The notes under the pieces: model-generated
What the model was told of the DNA's origin: nothing
Databases searched by the model: none
The model's input: the letters and a program-made list of their open reading frames with translations, nothing else
NCBI GenBank assembly: GCA_047495785.1
Contig: JBLDXI010000029.1
Span: 620,001-684,000 of the forward strand
Direction of reading: 5' to 3'
DNA: 64,000 nucleotides
DNA from: Lepidodermella squamata
Taxonomy: Eukaryota; Gastrotricha
Shown here: positions 23,087-38,827 of the stretch, piece by piece
Numbering within the stretch: the first letter of the stretch is position 1
Layout of the letters: each line of letters begins with the position of its first letter
Translations under genes and position numbers: made by a program

Positions 23087-23593
23087 TTTACTTTTCTTGT
23101 TCGATGATCTTGTCTTTCAATTTTCAAAGATGAAACTGTTCGGTGCGCCTTGAAAATAGCCAAAGATTAAACGTGTACGCTGCGACAAGATATCATATTT
23201 TTTCAAGCCATATATGATTACCTTTCGATTTTTGAATCCTAATTTCTTCGATAGTGTAGGCGTCACTTGTTTACGGCATTTTTAATGTCCCTTGATTATT
23301 TGAAACCTCGCTGATGTAGCCACCTGTGCACCGGCCATTCGCTATAAGCAAAACTGCCATCATTCTAGATGAATTTCCGTCATAACCGGCGTCATCACAG
23401 GTATAATCGAAACGTCTTATCCAGTGTAAATACTATTTTTGTTCTCAAAAACGATAATCCCCCGTGGCGCAGCCGGTTTTTGAACACCACTTGAAAACAT
23501 GTTTTCTGATAAAACAAAAAGCGGTACATACAAGTGCCGCTTAGTCAGAAAAATAATAAAATAAAATAAAAAATAAAATAAAATAAAAACGTG
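23087..23593. other. Spacer with an AAAAT run
   Basis: No gene seen. A simple AAAAT-type tract lies at about 23552-23590, just beside the 3' end of tRNA-Gly. Confidence 0.4.
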
Positions 23594-23665
23594 TGCGTCA
23601 GCCGGGAGTCGAACCCGGATCGGCTGCTTGGAAGGCAACCATGCTGACCGTTACACCACTGACGC
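23594..23665 (-). tRNA. tRNA-Gly (UCC)
   Basis: On the complement the 72-nt sequence starts GCGTCAGTGGTGTAACGGTC and ends GGCTGACGC plus A. The acceptor stem GCGTCAG pairs with CTGACGC. The T-arm reads CCGGG-TTCGACT-CCCGG and the anticodon loop CTTCCAA gives UCC. It has an A-box and a B-box (GGTTCGACTCC) for Pol III, with no intron. Confidence 0.95.
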
Positions 23666-24056
23666 CGCTTGTGTGAGAGCTATCTTATTTACTTTGTATA
23701 CAATCCACTGCGTCTATAAATGCAATAGTAGTAGCAGCACGTCCGGGCAAAGCAAAGTACTAGTGCGCTAGCTTTTATATCAGCTTCAGCTTGCCAATGA
23801 GCGTTGCTTTACATATGGATTGATCACATATCAAAATCGGGTAATAAAACAAGGGAAATAATGCAATGGATTATTTTATTCACTACTTCATCAACTCACG
23901 GCATTGATCAATGAGCACAACATGGTACCTAAATTGGTTACAAGCTTTCTTAAATCGTTATAAGATAACACAAGACATTTGAACAAACTAAAGAGGTAAT
24001 GTGGTTTGCGGCTCTCGTGAAGGTATAATAACGAGCAGCCTTGACATCGAAAAAAG
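23666..24056. other. Spacer between tRNA-Gly and the kinase gene
   Basis: No coding sequence is supported. The interval contains the 5' flank of the tRNA and the 3' flank of the kinase. Confidence 0.4.
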
Positions 24057-25328
24057 CTAGTAAAAAGAGAATAATAGCGAGTCGTCATCGGACGACGGGC
24101 CGTACAGCGCCGCTGCGAGGTCTTGATCATCTTGCGAACTCGACTGACCATCCTCGTCACCGACTTCACAGCAGAGGGGGACTTCAGTAAGTGCTTCAAC
24201 AGGCAAGCTATCAGGGGTGAAACCGTTAGCCAGGAACGGGCCTTGCAAAATCTCGCTGCAAGTCGGCCGAGACGCCGGATTGCGGGCGAGAAGAGACAGC
24301 AAAAGGCTCGCGACATCTTGACGATCAGTCGGCAGAGCGAATTGGCCAAGCATGATGCGATTCATGATTTGAACCTGCGTATTGCCGGCGTGCAGGTCGT
24401 TTTTCGACGCCAGAAACGGCGACTGGCCGTACAACAGCGAATAGATCAAACATCCAATTGCCCAAATGTCGATAGGGAACGAGTAGCCTTCCTTCGTCAG
24501 CATTTCCGGGGACATGAAGGCCAAAGTTCCGCAGACAGAGCGCTTCAGCTCGCCGGCGTATTCGACCTTGGTAGCCAGGCCGAAGTCGCCGAGTTTCAGC
24601 TCCATGGTTGCCGTTAACATGAAGTTGGCAGGCTTCAGATCTCGGTGGATGATCCGCTTGTTGTCGTGCAGGTAGCCGACAGCTTGGCAGATCTGTCGCA
24701 GAAAGTAACGAACTTCCGGGACGGAGATATGGCCCCTCCGCTCCAAAAGATCCGCTAAAGTCTGCAAAAACACATTTAGCTCCAAAAGATATCCTCACGG
24801 GAAAACTTACTCCATTCGGACACAATTCCATGATAAGGTAGGCATTGTTGGTGTCTTCGAAGGTTTCGAACAGATGGACGATGTTGGGGTGTTTTCCAGC
24901 GATACGATGGAGGCTGAGCTCGTCTTGCAGGCATGGGAACGATTTGGTGATGGTTTTGCAGGCATAAGTAGATACCTGGCGATCGGTCTCGTCATCGCCA
25001 TTTTGCAGCTTCGTGACAGCGAAACATTTACCGAAGTTTCCCTAAATAAAAAAAAACATTCGTTAATAATGTCCCAAGATGTCCCAATTTTAAATGGCCA
25101 TTTTTAAATTAATTGATTAAATAAAAAAATATAAATAAATATTCATGAACTAATTAATAAAGGATTATAAAATACTTTTGAGAGAATGATTCGTACCCTG
25201 CCAAGAAGTCGGTCTCGGTGGTAAGCCGAGCCGGTATTGCTGTTCAAAAGCAGCGATGGCACGACGCCGCAATCCTTGAGGGGATCACTCGCGTCGCCAT
25301 CGTATTTCCGATTGAGCTCAGGCAGCAT
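24057..25328 (-). CDS. Polo-like kinase domain protein lacking polo boxes
   Basis: Exons on the complement: 25328-25197, 25041-24811, 24761-24057; 355 residues. The Gly loop LLGRGNFGKCF is formed across the first splice junction. The Lys in YACKTI, HRDLKPAN, DFGLA and an activation segment (KRSVCGT..MSPE) complete a Ser/Thr kinase domain. Family-specific features are EVRYFLRQI, the DFGLATKVEY-x-GE segment, the SF-x-(I/V)D(I/V)W-x-IGC block, and a closing F-x-SLPVEALTEVP. All match the PLK1-3 catalytic domain and its C-terminal flank. The protein then ends in an acidic, Ser-rich tail of about 45 residues, where PLKs carry two polo boxes. No downstream polo-box coding sequence is seen on this strand. 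The start Met follows an in-frame stop. The usual activating Thr is Ser here. It may be a divergent or polo-box-free paralog whose targeting would need another mechanism. Confidence 0.9.
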
Positions 25329-26338
25329 ATCGATGATTCAAGAAGTAGGTTGTCGTCCAGAAGTACTCGAAGGTTACTTGTTGAAGGAGCCATTTTTGTT
25401 AGTTTTCGGGACGGCTTGAAGCGCGTCGAAGGTAAGTCGGTTAAAACGAGAAAAAGCTAAGCGGCGGATGCCGGCTCGAGAGCGCGTTGGTGCGAGAAAT
25501 TAATTGCTAATATTACTCCATGTTCGTAGTGTGCTTGAAAAGAAGTGAATGAGCCAGTGCTGACCATAGCAGCGCCGCCCTGTTTTGGACTTTGGACCCT
25601 TGTGGCGTGATACACACTACTGCTACGCTACGCAAATAAGCCCATTCATCACGTGAAATAGCCATGTACTGCTATCATAACTGCTATGGTATTATTATGG
25701 ATTTTCACAGCTTGTTACGCCACTTCGTGTTGTATTTTTTTCGATATCAATCAACAACAAAAGTGATTCATCAAGGCGTGGGAAGATTAACCTTGAAAAA
25801 TTTCAAAAAACTGCGGAAAACTCCTCAAGAAAGAATACCAGAAAGAACATCTTATAGTATCTCCTATTTTTTCGATTTTATTACATTCCTGAAAACCAAA
25901 TGAGTTTTAAAAATTGGAGCAGACTTTTGTTGTAATTATAGAAAAAAATACGATTCGTTATAAAAAAACTAAGCAAAAAATATCGTTCCGGCGTCAGGAT
26001 TTGAACCTGGGATGTGCAAAAAAATGCTGAAAGAAGTTATTGTGAATATGCAAATTAATTTACATTCTCTCGTGATTTTCATCGCTTAAGGACTCCATTG
26101 AATTTACAGTTTAATTACACTCTGGTTTCCGCGCAAAACGTACAAATCTTTCGCCTTTTACTAAAGATTTCCGTGCGTGGGAACATTCAATGAGCCTTCG
26201 GGCGATTTCTTGGGCTTCTCCTAGAAGAGAAGCGAAATTCAATAAAAAAAATGACTGATTGTGTTTTTCACATTAATTCTTGTCAATATTTATATAAATT
26301 ATTACAGACCAGAGTGTTTGCCGAACTATTGTCAGGAA
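25329..26338. other. Kinase upstream region with a tRNA relic
   Basis: A 1-kb spacer. It has a TTCATCACGTGAAATAG motif near 25645 and a tRNA 3'-half relic at 25983-26012. No coding sequence is supported. Confidence 0.35.
25983..26012 (-). other. Fragment of a tRNA 3' half
   Basis: On the complement it reads ATCCCAGGTTCAAATCCTGA, a T-arm-like B-box (GGTTCAAATCC). No A-box, D-arm or anticodon arm exists beside it, so it is not a functional tRNA. Confidence 0.4.
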
Positions 26339-26411
26339 GGTTCGGTGGTGTAGTGGTTATCACATCTGCCTAACACGCAGAAGGTCGCCGGTTCAATCCC
26401 GGCCCGAATCA
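26339..26411 (+). tRNA. tRNA-Val (AAC)
   Basis: The 73-nt sequence starts GGTTCGGTGGTGTAGTGGTT and ends CCGAATC plus A. The acceptor stem GGTTCGG pairs with CCGAATC with one G-U wobble. The anticodon loop CTAACAC gives AAC. The T-arm contains GCCGG-TTCAATC-CCGGC. There is no intron. Confidence 0.95.
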
Positions 26412-26529
26412 GCCAATGTTTTTAATTTTTCGTTTTATTTATTTTTCAATTTCAAAATTCGACCCATTTAACAGTTCAAAGTTGAAGCGGACTGTTGACA
26501 CATTTTTATCACGCCTGTCAACTTGCATT

Positions 26530-26540
26530 CACGTGAAGCG
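26530..26540 (-). promoter_or_regulatory. CGCTTCACGTG element upstream of the HSP20-like gene
   Basis: The complement reads CGCTTCACGTG, containing the palindromic E-box CACGTG. The same 11-mer lies at 40163-40173 upstream of the second HSP20-like gene, where a second copy of its last ten bases follows. It is about 170 bases from the start codon here. Confidence 0.45.
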
Positions 26541-26705
26541 TTGTTGAGGTCACTCGCCAGCATCAGCTGATTAACCAGGGTCACTGTCACCAATGCCTAT
26601 TTAACAACCCGCCGAGCTACCGCAGAAATCATCAACCGTCGCTTTATTTCAATTAATTAATAAATCATCTGATTATTTCTCATTAAAATTCTTCTCAACG
26701 AGAAA

Positions 26706-27065
26706 ATGGCTTCTGCTCAACAAGCTAACAACGTTATTTTGGCCGTCGATCTTCGCCTACCTGGCTACCAGCCTGAGCAAGTCAGCGTCAAAGTTCAGCC
26801 TGATACCAGCAGCGTTGTAGTCAGCGCTTCTTCAGCTCGTCGCTCGCGCCACGAAGTCTCAAGCTGCAACTCAATGCTGGTCAGCCGTTCTTTCCAGAAG
26901 ACCTTCGAACTTCCTCAGGTGGGATTATTTTCAAAATTTTCGAATTTTTTTATTATTTTTTATTGATAGAATCTAACACGCGATCAACTTTCGCATCTCA
27001 AGCCAGCAATCAATCAGAAGCAGGACGGTCTTTTCACCGTCATGCTGCTTGCAAGTGACAATTGA
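26706..27065 (+). CDS. Minimal HSP20/alpha-crystallin-like protein
   Basis: Exons 26706-26918 and 26970-27065 give 102 residues. The fold signature follows small heat-shock proteins: a VDLRLPGYQPEQVSVKV strand pair, a VVVSA strand, an SRSFQKTFELP segment, and a final GLFTVML strand. The intron falls directly after the ELPQ motif, the same place as in the gene at 40336, so the two share ancestry. The protein is almost only an alpha-crystallin domain, without the usual N-terminal arm and C-terminal IXI tail. Chaperone activity and oligomerisation are therefore uncertain. The 5' flank has a CACGTG element at 26530. I see no canonical heat-shock element. Confidence 0.8.
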
Positions 27066-27973
27066 ACGGTCGGAAATGCATTCAATACTTAGTACCTATC
27101 TAATGAATATTAATTACCTCTACTGTTGACTGATCTTGGCTATGAAGCTTTTTTCGCTAGCATTTTCAATGGCAATAAAATGTACGAGATGAAAAAGATA
27201 TTGTTTTTCTTCGTGTTTCAGGTCAACTTCTGAAAGTATCATTTTTTAGTTCCTGCGAGCGAAATGAAGGGGGAAATGAAGAGCCAACGAAAAGAAAGGC
27301 CTTAATAAGTAAATCATGACGAATGAGCAAATGTTCATAGAGAAAATTAAATTATTATTATTAAAATCGCCTCGCAGGAATATTACCTGATTGGTGGCAC
27401 GCGCGGATCAGATATTTTTTGCGAAGAACAAACAAAAAGAAAACCACTCTCCAGAAAAATAGTAAAAATGTGGCTATTCAACAAACTAATGATTTCAACA
27501 AAATAGGATTTTTGGATTCGCTCCATCTCAATTGGAACGCACTCTCAGCTTATACTTTTGCAGCTAAAATGATCAAAAATATTTAAAAAAAATTGAAGCT
27601 ATTTTTGTTGCTCGTACATATGAAAGAACTAAATAGCTAATATTGGAATATTCAGCCTCTAACCCTAGCACCTATATGAGCGGCAACAATCGCGTAAATT
27701 CCGTAAAAAATGTCCCATCTATTTACATCTATTTTGCAGCTGAGAATAAGCCAAAACAAAACAGAATCCATCGCAAATCATCTTTTATTTGTTTTTATTT
27801 ATCACAATTCGGTCAACAGGGGTTGATTCAAGTTGAATGAAGCCGCAATTGATCATTGAGTTAAGATCACTTATCGTATCACTGATATAAGGGTACAGAT
27901 TACAAGGTCGACGTGGTAGGTCCTATCCATTTGAATTGACCATGAACTATATAGTTGCTCAGGTGGTCGAGAA
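27066..27973. other. Spacer after the HSP20-like gene
   Basis: AT-rich, with an AATAAA at about 27174 (ggcaataaaatg) suitable for the HSP20-like transcript. No other feature is supported. Confidence 0.4.
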
Positions 27974-29077
27974 TTACGCAGCAACTTCAGCTTCTTTGCT
28001 TTCCTCCTCGAACTCGCCCTCCTCCTCGGCGGTGGCGTCCTGGCACTGCTGGTACTCAGAGACAAGATCGTTCATGTTCGACTCGGCCTCAGTGAATTCC
28101 ATCTCGTCCATGCCCTCACCAGTGTACAAGTGCAAGAGAGCCTTGCGACTGAATAAGACCGTGAACTGTTCGGAGACACGCTTGAACAGGTCCTGGATAG
28201 CCGTCGAGTTACCGATGAAGGCGACTGACATCTTGAGGCCACGCGGCGGGATGTCGCACACGGCGGTCTTCACGTTGTTCGGGATCCATTCGACGAAGTA
28301 CGACGAGTTCTTGTTTTGAACGTTCAGCATCTGCTCGTCGACTTCCTTCATCGACATGCGGCCGCGGAAGAAGGCAGCGACTGTCAAGTAACGACCTGAG
28401 ACCACGAGGCGGGATTTCGCACACAGCGTTCTTTACGTTGTTTGAAATCCCTTTGACGAAGTAAGATGCGTTCTCGTTGAGATGAATTCGCATCTGCTCC
28501 TCGGCTTCCGTTATTGAAATGCGGCCGCGGAAGAAGGCAGAGACTGCCAGGTAACGACCGTGACGAGGATCGCAGGCAGCCATTATGTTCTTGGCATCGA
28601 ACATTTGTTGGGTCAGCTCCGGAACAGTCACCCATCGGTATGAGCTACGAACAGTCAAAGGAGCGAAGCAGGTATGAAAAAGTGAAGACGCGGGAATGGG
28701 ACCATGTTAACAGCCAACTTGCGGAGATCAGAGTTGAGCTGACCCGGGAATCGCAAGCTCGGTGTCACACCGGACATGGTCGCGGAGACTAGATGATTAA
28801 GATACGTCGGGCTATTCCCACAAGCAGGATTCAACTTCATCGTACGGAAGGCGATATCGTAAAGCGCTTCGTTATCAAAGCAGAAGGTTGCGTCGCTGTT
28901 TCCCATGAGTTGATGGACAGAGAGGATGGCATTGTAGGGCTCGACGGCAACGTCCGAGACCTTGGGCGAAGGAAAGATCGAGAAGGTGGTCATGATGCGG
29001 TCGGGGTATTCCTCGCGGATCTTGGAGATCGTCCAACCGCATTGTCCAACTTGTAAATGAACAATTTCGCGCTGCAT
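27974..29077 (-). pseudogene. Rearranged beta-tubulin pseudogene without introns
   Basis: Reading on the complement from 29077, the first 14 residues ([14 protein letters not shown]) match the start of beta-tubulin. They are fused directly to residue ~155 onward ([10 protein letters not shown]), deleting about 140 codons including the GTP-binding Gly-rich loop. A frameshift follows PRLHFFIP near 28680. After a diverged stretch ([20 protein letters not shown]) the sequence jumps back and repeats the same region in near-canonical form ([16 protein letters not shown]..) through to the acidic tail at 27974. The join EQ-ML, an intron of 376 bp in the functional gene, is continuous here. The first 100 bases after that join are identical to the functional exon at 38471, then divergence rises. 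This fits a retrocopy or intronless paralog later rearranged by duplication and gene conversion. Confidence 0.9.
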
Positions 29078-31628
29078 GATTGATAGTGAGGCGAAGATTA
29101 CGACACAACTTCGTCCATGGACTAATCGAAGACCGTCTAGTTGTTACTAAATATTTCGCATGAAGTTGAATTTTACGAATTTCGGCTCGAATTTGATAGC
29201 CAACGAGTAATTTATTGCTAAAAAATTTTGAGACTGGTAATTGATTAAATAATTATTACCTCCGTTTAATTAAATTATTATGACCTCCGTAACCCAGCCA
29301 AAATTTACGAACACGGATCACCAAGCGCCATAACTGAAAATTGCAATAGATTTGGCGAAAACTGGAAAATCTCCGTATAAATCCGTATAAATCAGTGTTT
29401 TCCTCAGCTTGTTACACATGTTACAATGTAAAAACCGATCGGACCGAATGTAGGTAACAACCAAAATCGAAGTAACGCCTGGAAATGACTGCTGCAACCT
29501 CGTTTTTAAGAGGTTTCGGGGCCTTTTCTAGTAAAAAATTCTCAAAATTTCCTCGCTTCGCTCATATTCCAGTTAACTACCAAAAAATCGTTTGTAACAA
29601 CCAATCGTTTGCTTAAAAAAACCCCCAATATATATTTCTCTCAGTGAAATAAGGAATCGTTTATTATGTGACATCAAATTCGGGGCGAAATTGGTAAAGT
29701 TCAATTTCATGCGAAATATTTCAGAGTAAAGAAGGGCGCAGTACCTATAGAAGAAATTACCCTTATTCGAGCTGAATAAGAATTTGTCAGAGGGGTTAGT
29801 ACGCTATTAGAGCGTAGTCAACCCGATTTTTTGACGCAACAAAATCGATAAGGGATAACAAAAACGATGCTCTATGCGGCACGTCTCATTTAGCACTTTA
29901 CGTTAAAGTCTAATATCGCGCTATGAAAATTCGCTGATTAGAGCACTGCTTCAATGCAAATCGCACGATTTCTAATTTTGAGTTTTTCCACTTCGAACGC
30001 GTGCGTTTTTCTAACTCGTACGTCTACTTCATTCGTTTGTGCGCGTACATAAAATCTCATTCATTATACAGCAACGTTTTTCTTTACGCACAGCACATAT
30101 TTTATTACTAAATATTTTATTACCGTAAAATCCATATTAGAAGGCAGAACCTAAATAAAAGGCAGGCCCGTTTATACGGCAGAGGGTAGAGGTCGATTGT
30201 TTGAAATAAAGGGCAGACCCGAAATACAGGGCAGTGGCCTTTTATCGGACACGTAAGCGAGAACACTAATGCAAGGCGAGGTGATAGTCAATGCAGCAGA
30301 AAGTTCGATTGAGATGAGGTCAAAAGTGAGGTGAAAAAATACCCATATGAATATAGTGCCCAAGACTGTTCATTTTTAGATGAATTGAAAAAAAACAGCT
30401 TAAATTTTAATTATTCAAAATGTTCAGTAAAAAATGTCACTTGGGCTTAAATAGAGGTCACGGCGGATCAAATCAAATTTGACTGATGAAGCATCGTTAT
30501 CGCGCTTTTAATAGGACTCCGTCGCGCTCTTCCTGTTTTCATGTTAGACACCGTGGTTCGATTCATCATGCAGGTATCCATTAATATGCCGACGATAAGT
30601 ATTGTTTTCAGAATATCATCTTTTAGCGGATTCAAAATTGACTGCGGCGGCTTCAAATTTCAAACTTTTGGCACCAAACACGCAAACTTATAAAATGTGC
30701 CGTTATTTTGGAATATTTCTCATAAATAACCACTGCTTTGCACTTCGCATTATGAAAGTGAGGATCAAGCCTTATACAGAAAATCAAGAATAATTAATTT
30801 GATAATTTTTTCGAATTTTTTTAGATTTTTCGTGAAATTTATGAAATTCCATAAAAAATATTTTTGGGCAAATTAATTGTTCAAAATTAGGTTCCGCCTC
30901 CGGTCAACTTCGTTCCGCCAACGGCAAGACCCATTTTTAATGTGTTTTAATATTTTTTCACCCGGAATCGAATATCGTCCTGATTCATCACCATTTTGCG
31001 CGTGGTTATTGAGTGATTTTTTGCTAGACTGATTTGATGAACTAGTATTCTAAGTCAGGCCATTGACGTCCATTTTTATCCACGCACATTGAAAAATCGC
31101 GAAATTGGACATGGGACTTTGATCCTCGGCGAGTTTCGACATGCGGTTATCAGATTATTTACCAGGCGAGTATGGAACTGTATACATATCAATGCGTAAT
31201 CTCAATTAGATGAAAATAGGACTATCATATTATAATTGTCGCCCGCACGGCAATTTGTGCGATATCGGCCTTTGATAGTCTTGGTGAGTGCAAAATATTG
31301 CCGTTTTTTGTCTTTATTAAAGGTGTCAGATAGTGTTATTTGAACACGCCAGGTGTTGCCAGAATTTGTATTTCCCGCCGTTCGCCGTTGCGAGTGTGTA
31401 TAGATAGCGGCGTACGAATATCGTAACATTCGGCAACTAGTAGTTCGCCCGGAAACTTCGATTTTCACCTTGCTAATTGCATTTAACATCGGAATTAATA
31501 ACATATTCATACGCCCCTGCAGTAGTACTAATTATTTGCACCGAAAATTTTCGAAAATTGATCAACATTCGCCGCGTTGCTATGTGTCATCATGGCAATA
31601 GCGAAATCGCTTGTGTGCTGCTAAGGGG
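29078..31628. other. 2.5-kb intergenic region upstream of alpha-tubulin
   Basis: No supported gene. It has short repeated GGCAGACCCG/GGCAGGCCCG motifs at about 30160-30230. A dispersed repeat at about 30750-30900 is also found in the last dynein intron of the window. Confidence 0.35.
30750..30900. repeat. Dispersed repeat, copy A
   Basis: It shares ordered blocks with 63223-63362: ATCAAGCCTTATACAGAAAATCA against ACCAAGCCTTATACTGAAAATCA, and TTAATTGTTCAAAATTAGG against TTAATTATTTAAAATTCGG, with TTCCG/CTCCG following. No ORF is present. Confidence 0.5.
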
Positions 31629-31635
31629 TATATAA
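31629..31635 (+). promoter_or_regulatory. TATA box of the alpha-tubulin gene
   Basis: TATATAA sits about 127 bases before the start codon, leaving room for a 5'UTR of roughly 100 bases. Confidence 0.5.
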
Positions 31636-31746
31636 GCCACTTTTTATGCAGAAATAAAGCACCATCAACATTTTATCTGCTGCTTGAGCCTCATTTGGTA
31701 ACGTGCAGTTGAATTTTAATAGCTTTTGGTATTTCTTCTTGAATAA

Positions 31747-33725
<1,979 letters not shown>

Positions 33726-33832
33726 ACAACAACAACTCGGCTATACTCGACTGACGTTCAATTTGTTAGGCCATTGTGTGATTATTATGATGATGCATTG
33801 GCTAAACGATATTTGATAATTCTTAACATTTA

Positions 33833-33838
33833 AATAAA
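33833..33838 (+). promoter_or_regulatory. Polyadenylation signal of alpha-tubulin
   Basis: AATAAA occurs 108 bases after the stop codon. Confidence 0.55.
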
Positions 33839-36492
33839 ACGAGCTTGCTTGCAGAAACATCTTCAGTTTTTATTCGGGTGTTGCAATTTTATCAAATCAA
33901 AGAGATAGAGAGCGATTCGACCAATAACTGCCATTCCCCCCGGATAGAAATGTTGTGCTGCATTTCTGATGCGGGAACGTGATTTTCCCGAGCTATACCT
34001 GCGCCACACTGATTTGAGATGAAATCGCATGAGCGCATCGAGTGCGGCGCAGTGATAAAAGCGACAAGTCGTAATTTATTGCCTCGGCTGAGGCTTCAAA
34101 CGCTTTTTCAAACAATTTCTCGAAATTTGAGGAGGTTGTGACGCAGAAATCAAAGGCTGAAACATAGCAACGGTTGCCAAGGAGTTGGTTATCGTCACAT
34201 GCGAGATTTGTTATTGCCTTAGCTTTTTACCTGACATTTCAATATCCGCAGAATGCAGTAGTATCACAGAATTTCCCGGCCGAGAAACGTCAGTTACTGA
34301 GATTTTTTAAATTGCTTTACCTTGAAAAGAGGACAAGCATAGAATAAATGTAGGTCAACGGGCTTGTCAACCGAAGAACCGAAGAACCGACGAACCGAAA
34401 AATCTTCCTCGCGCAAGAGCCAAGAGACTCAAAAGCCCTTGCTCTATTTTCGTTGCACAATTTTCGTTTGCTCAATTATTAGCATAGAACCAATTTTAAG
34501 CTACAAAAACAAGCTAAAATTGCGGACTTTTAGATTATTTTTCTCAATTTATGGGAAAGATTTTCAATTTTTTTATTTATTTTCCCGCCTGTCTTAGAAT
34601 TTCCAATATTTTTTCAGAAACACAATTCTTTGACGATATTGCTGCAAACTAATAGCCTGAAATTTTCGAAATCTGAAATTCCCGTCCAATAATTTAGAAA
34701 TCTATCTCAGTTTTGATTGATTGTACACATTGAAGTCGGCGTCGTGAAGTGGACAATTTTTTCTAGTTCAATCAGAATTGCCCAGCGACCTCTGTGACCC
34801 CGAGCTGAACAAGCGACCTCGTTGCTAATGACAGCTTAAAAATGATCAATGCCGCCGTTGTGCGTAGAAAACTCCGTCGATAGCAACCGTGCTCTGTTGC
34901 CATGCGCATCTCTCGAGAGACCACCATTTTTTTGCAACCGGTAAAATTTGCCGTAAAATTACTTCAAATGTCGATTCTTGTGACAAAAAAGGCGAGAAAA
35001 ATACGAAAAAAGTTATACAAAACCTAGGTGAGGCATTGGGTCGGAAATTGTCATGTTTCCGATATCGTCAAGTCTCGGACAGCTCCTGGACTCAGTTCGA
35101 TGTTCAGTTAGTGTATTCAACTTGAAATCAACTGGGCTAAAAATGACCCGAAATGACACGCAAAATGACAGTCGAGATCCCAGCTCCCAGCACCTTCTGT
35201 TAAAAGCTCAACAATTGATAAAAAAAGTACACCGAACGAATTATTATCATCATCGCCGGTCTTGCGGCGGCTATCAAAATGGACATGATAATAAACTGGT
35301 GTTACGATTATGGACGCCCTCGAGTGGCGATGAGACGTAACGGGCGGTGTTTTTCTACCTGGCTAACATTTATCTCGAGAGTTTTTCCCACAGATAAAAT
35401 AATATCAACTGACGATGCAAAAAAATGGAGAAATTTAAAATTATTAATTATCGCCCAGTAATGCATTAGTCTACAATTTTCAGGAATTTGACGATTAATA
35501 ATCAGGAAATCAAAAATAAATTGTCAAATATTTTGCTTGGTTTTCTTTCAAGTTTTCAATTTTAGGACAACGTGTAATAAAGTGTTAGGCATTTTGGCGC
35601 GAGTTTTGCCGCCGGCGTGTTGATCCACGTGCTAACCGGGGTCGTAAATGTTGCTGTCTGGAAAATTTACGTTAAAGGCCTGGGCATCGTCGAACCCTGG
35701 ACCTGTTAATTGCGAGCAGTCACGCAGCTCAGACCAGCGAGTTGTAAAACCAGGCACGGCCTATTCTGAATAAGCTGTTGAGAGCACGCGATCATATTAT
35801 TATTATTATTACGCACAGTGGTTAGATGAATGATAATCGAACAACATCAGCCTTTTATGCGGCCAGTCTCATTTTAAGCTGTAATTCCCGGTTTAAATCC
35901 GAGCCTAATTTCCGGTTTTATTCATCTTCCCTCGAGATGAAATTACGCTACCTGGGCAATTTTTTTCAAATAAAACTTGCTCAGCGGGTGGCAGCTGTTA
36001 AAATGTTGATGTTACAGAGAGATCGATATGGCCCAGCGCTGGTGATGACACGCGGCAAAAAAGCAAGCTGGCCCTGTATGGCACGCGGTCGTAGTGTGTT
36101 TTTTGCCGCGTGCCACACGCAGCCACAGTGCACCAGCAGCACGTGACGCTACGCGATTCATTGTTCACAATAACCGTCTCGACGTATTCACTTCACACTA
36201 TAGCTCTATTATTAATTTCATTTTCGGCAGAAACGAGTTCTTTCACAGTAGTATTTACTCTCTGGCTTCGGAAGCAAATTGATTGGAGGCCTGAAGCTTC
36301 ATAAGCCAGCATTCATTTATTATTCAAAACATCTATTTGAACCTATTTTATTTTTTTTAATTCAACCACCTTTGCATCTATGATGTCTGTAAATATTGCT
36401 GTCTCAATGACCTCTAACCATTTAATTTTAGTCGTGCATAGGGCTATACATTTTACATAAATTGTTTCATCTTCGGCGTTTCATCTTCCGAA
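33839..36492. other. 2.6-kb intergenic region between the tubulin genes
   Basis: No supported gene. It contains a GAACCGAAGAACCGACGAACC tandem-like run near 34370-34400 and an ATT microsatellite at about 35792-35813. The beta-tubulin promoter must lie at its right end, but no TATA box is obvious. Confidence 0.35.

Positions 36493-38827
<2,335 letters not shown>

Noticed and set aside
24123-24617. 164-codon + strand reading across the kinase gene
   Set aside because: It is antisense to well-defined kinase motifs (HRDLKPAN, DFGLA) and has no domain of its own.
25983-26012. Possible third tRNA gene
   Set aside because: Only a T-arm and partial acceptor-like sequence exist; D-arm and anticodon arm are missing.
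28793-29056. + strand reading over the beta-tubulin pseudogene
   Set aside because: It is antisense to recognisable tubulin sequence and has no independent support.
31202-31510. 102-codon minus-strand reading upstream of alpha-tubulin
   Set aside because: No recognisable domain, no Met-initiated conserved start, no splice partners; consistent with chance in a 2.5-kb spacer.
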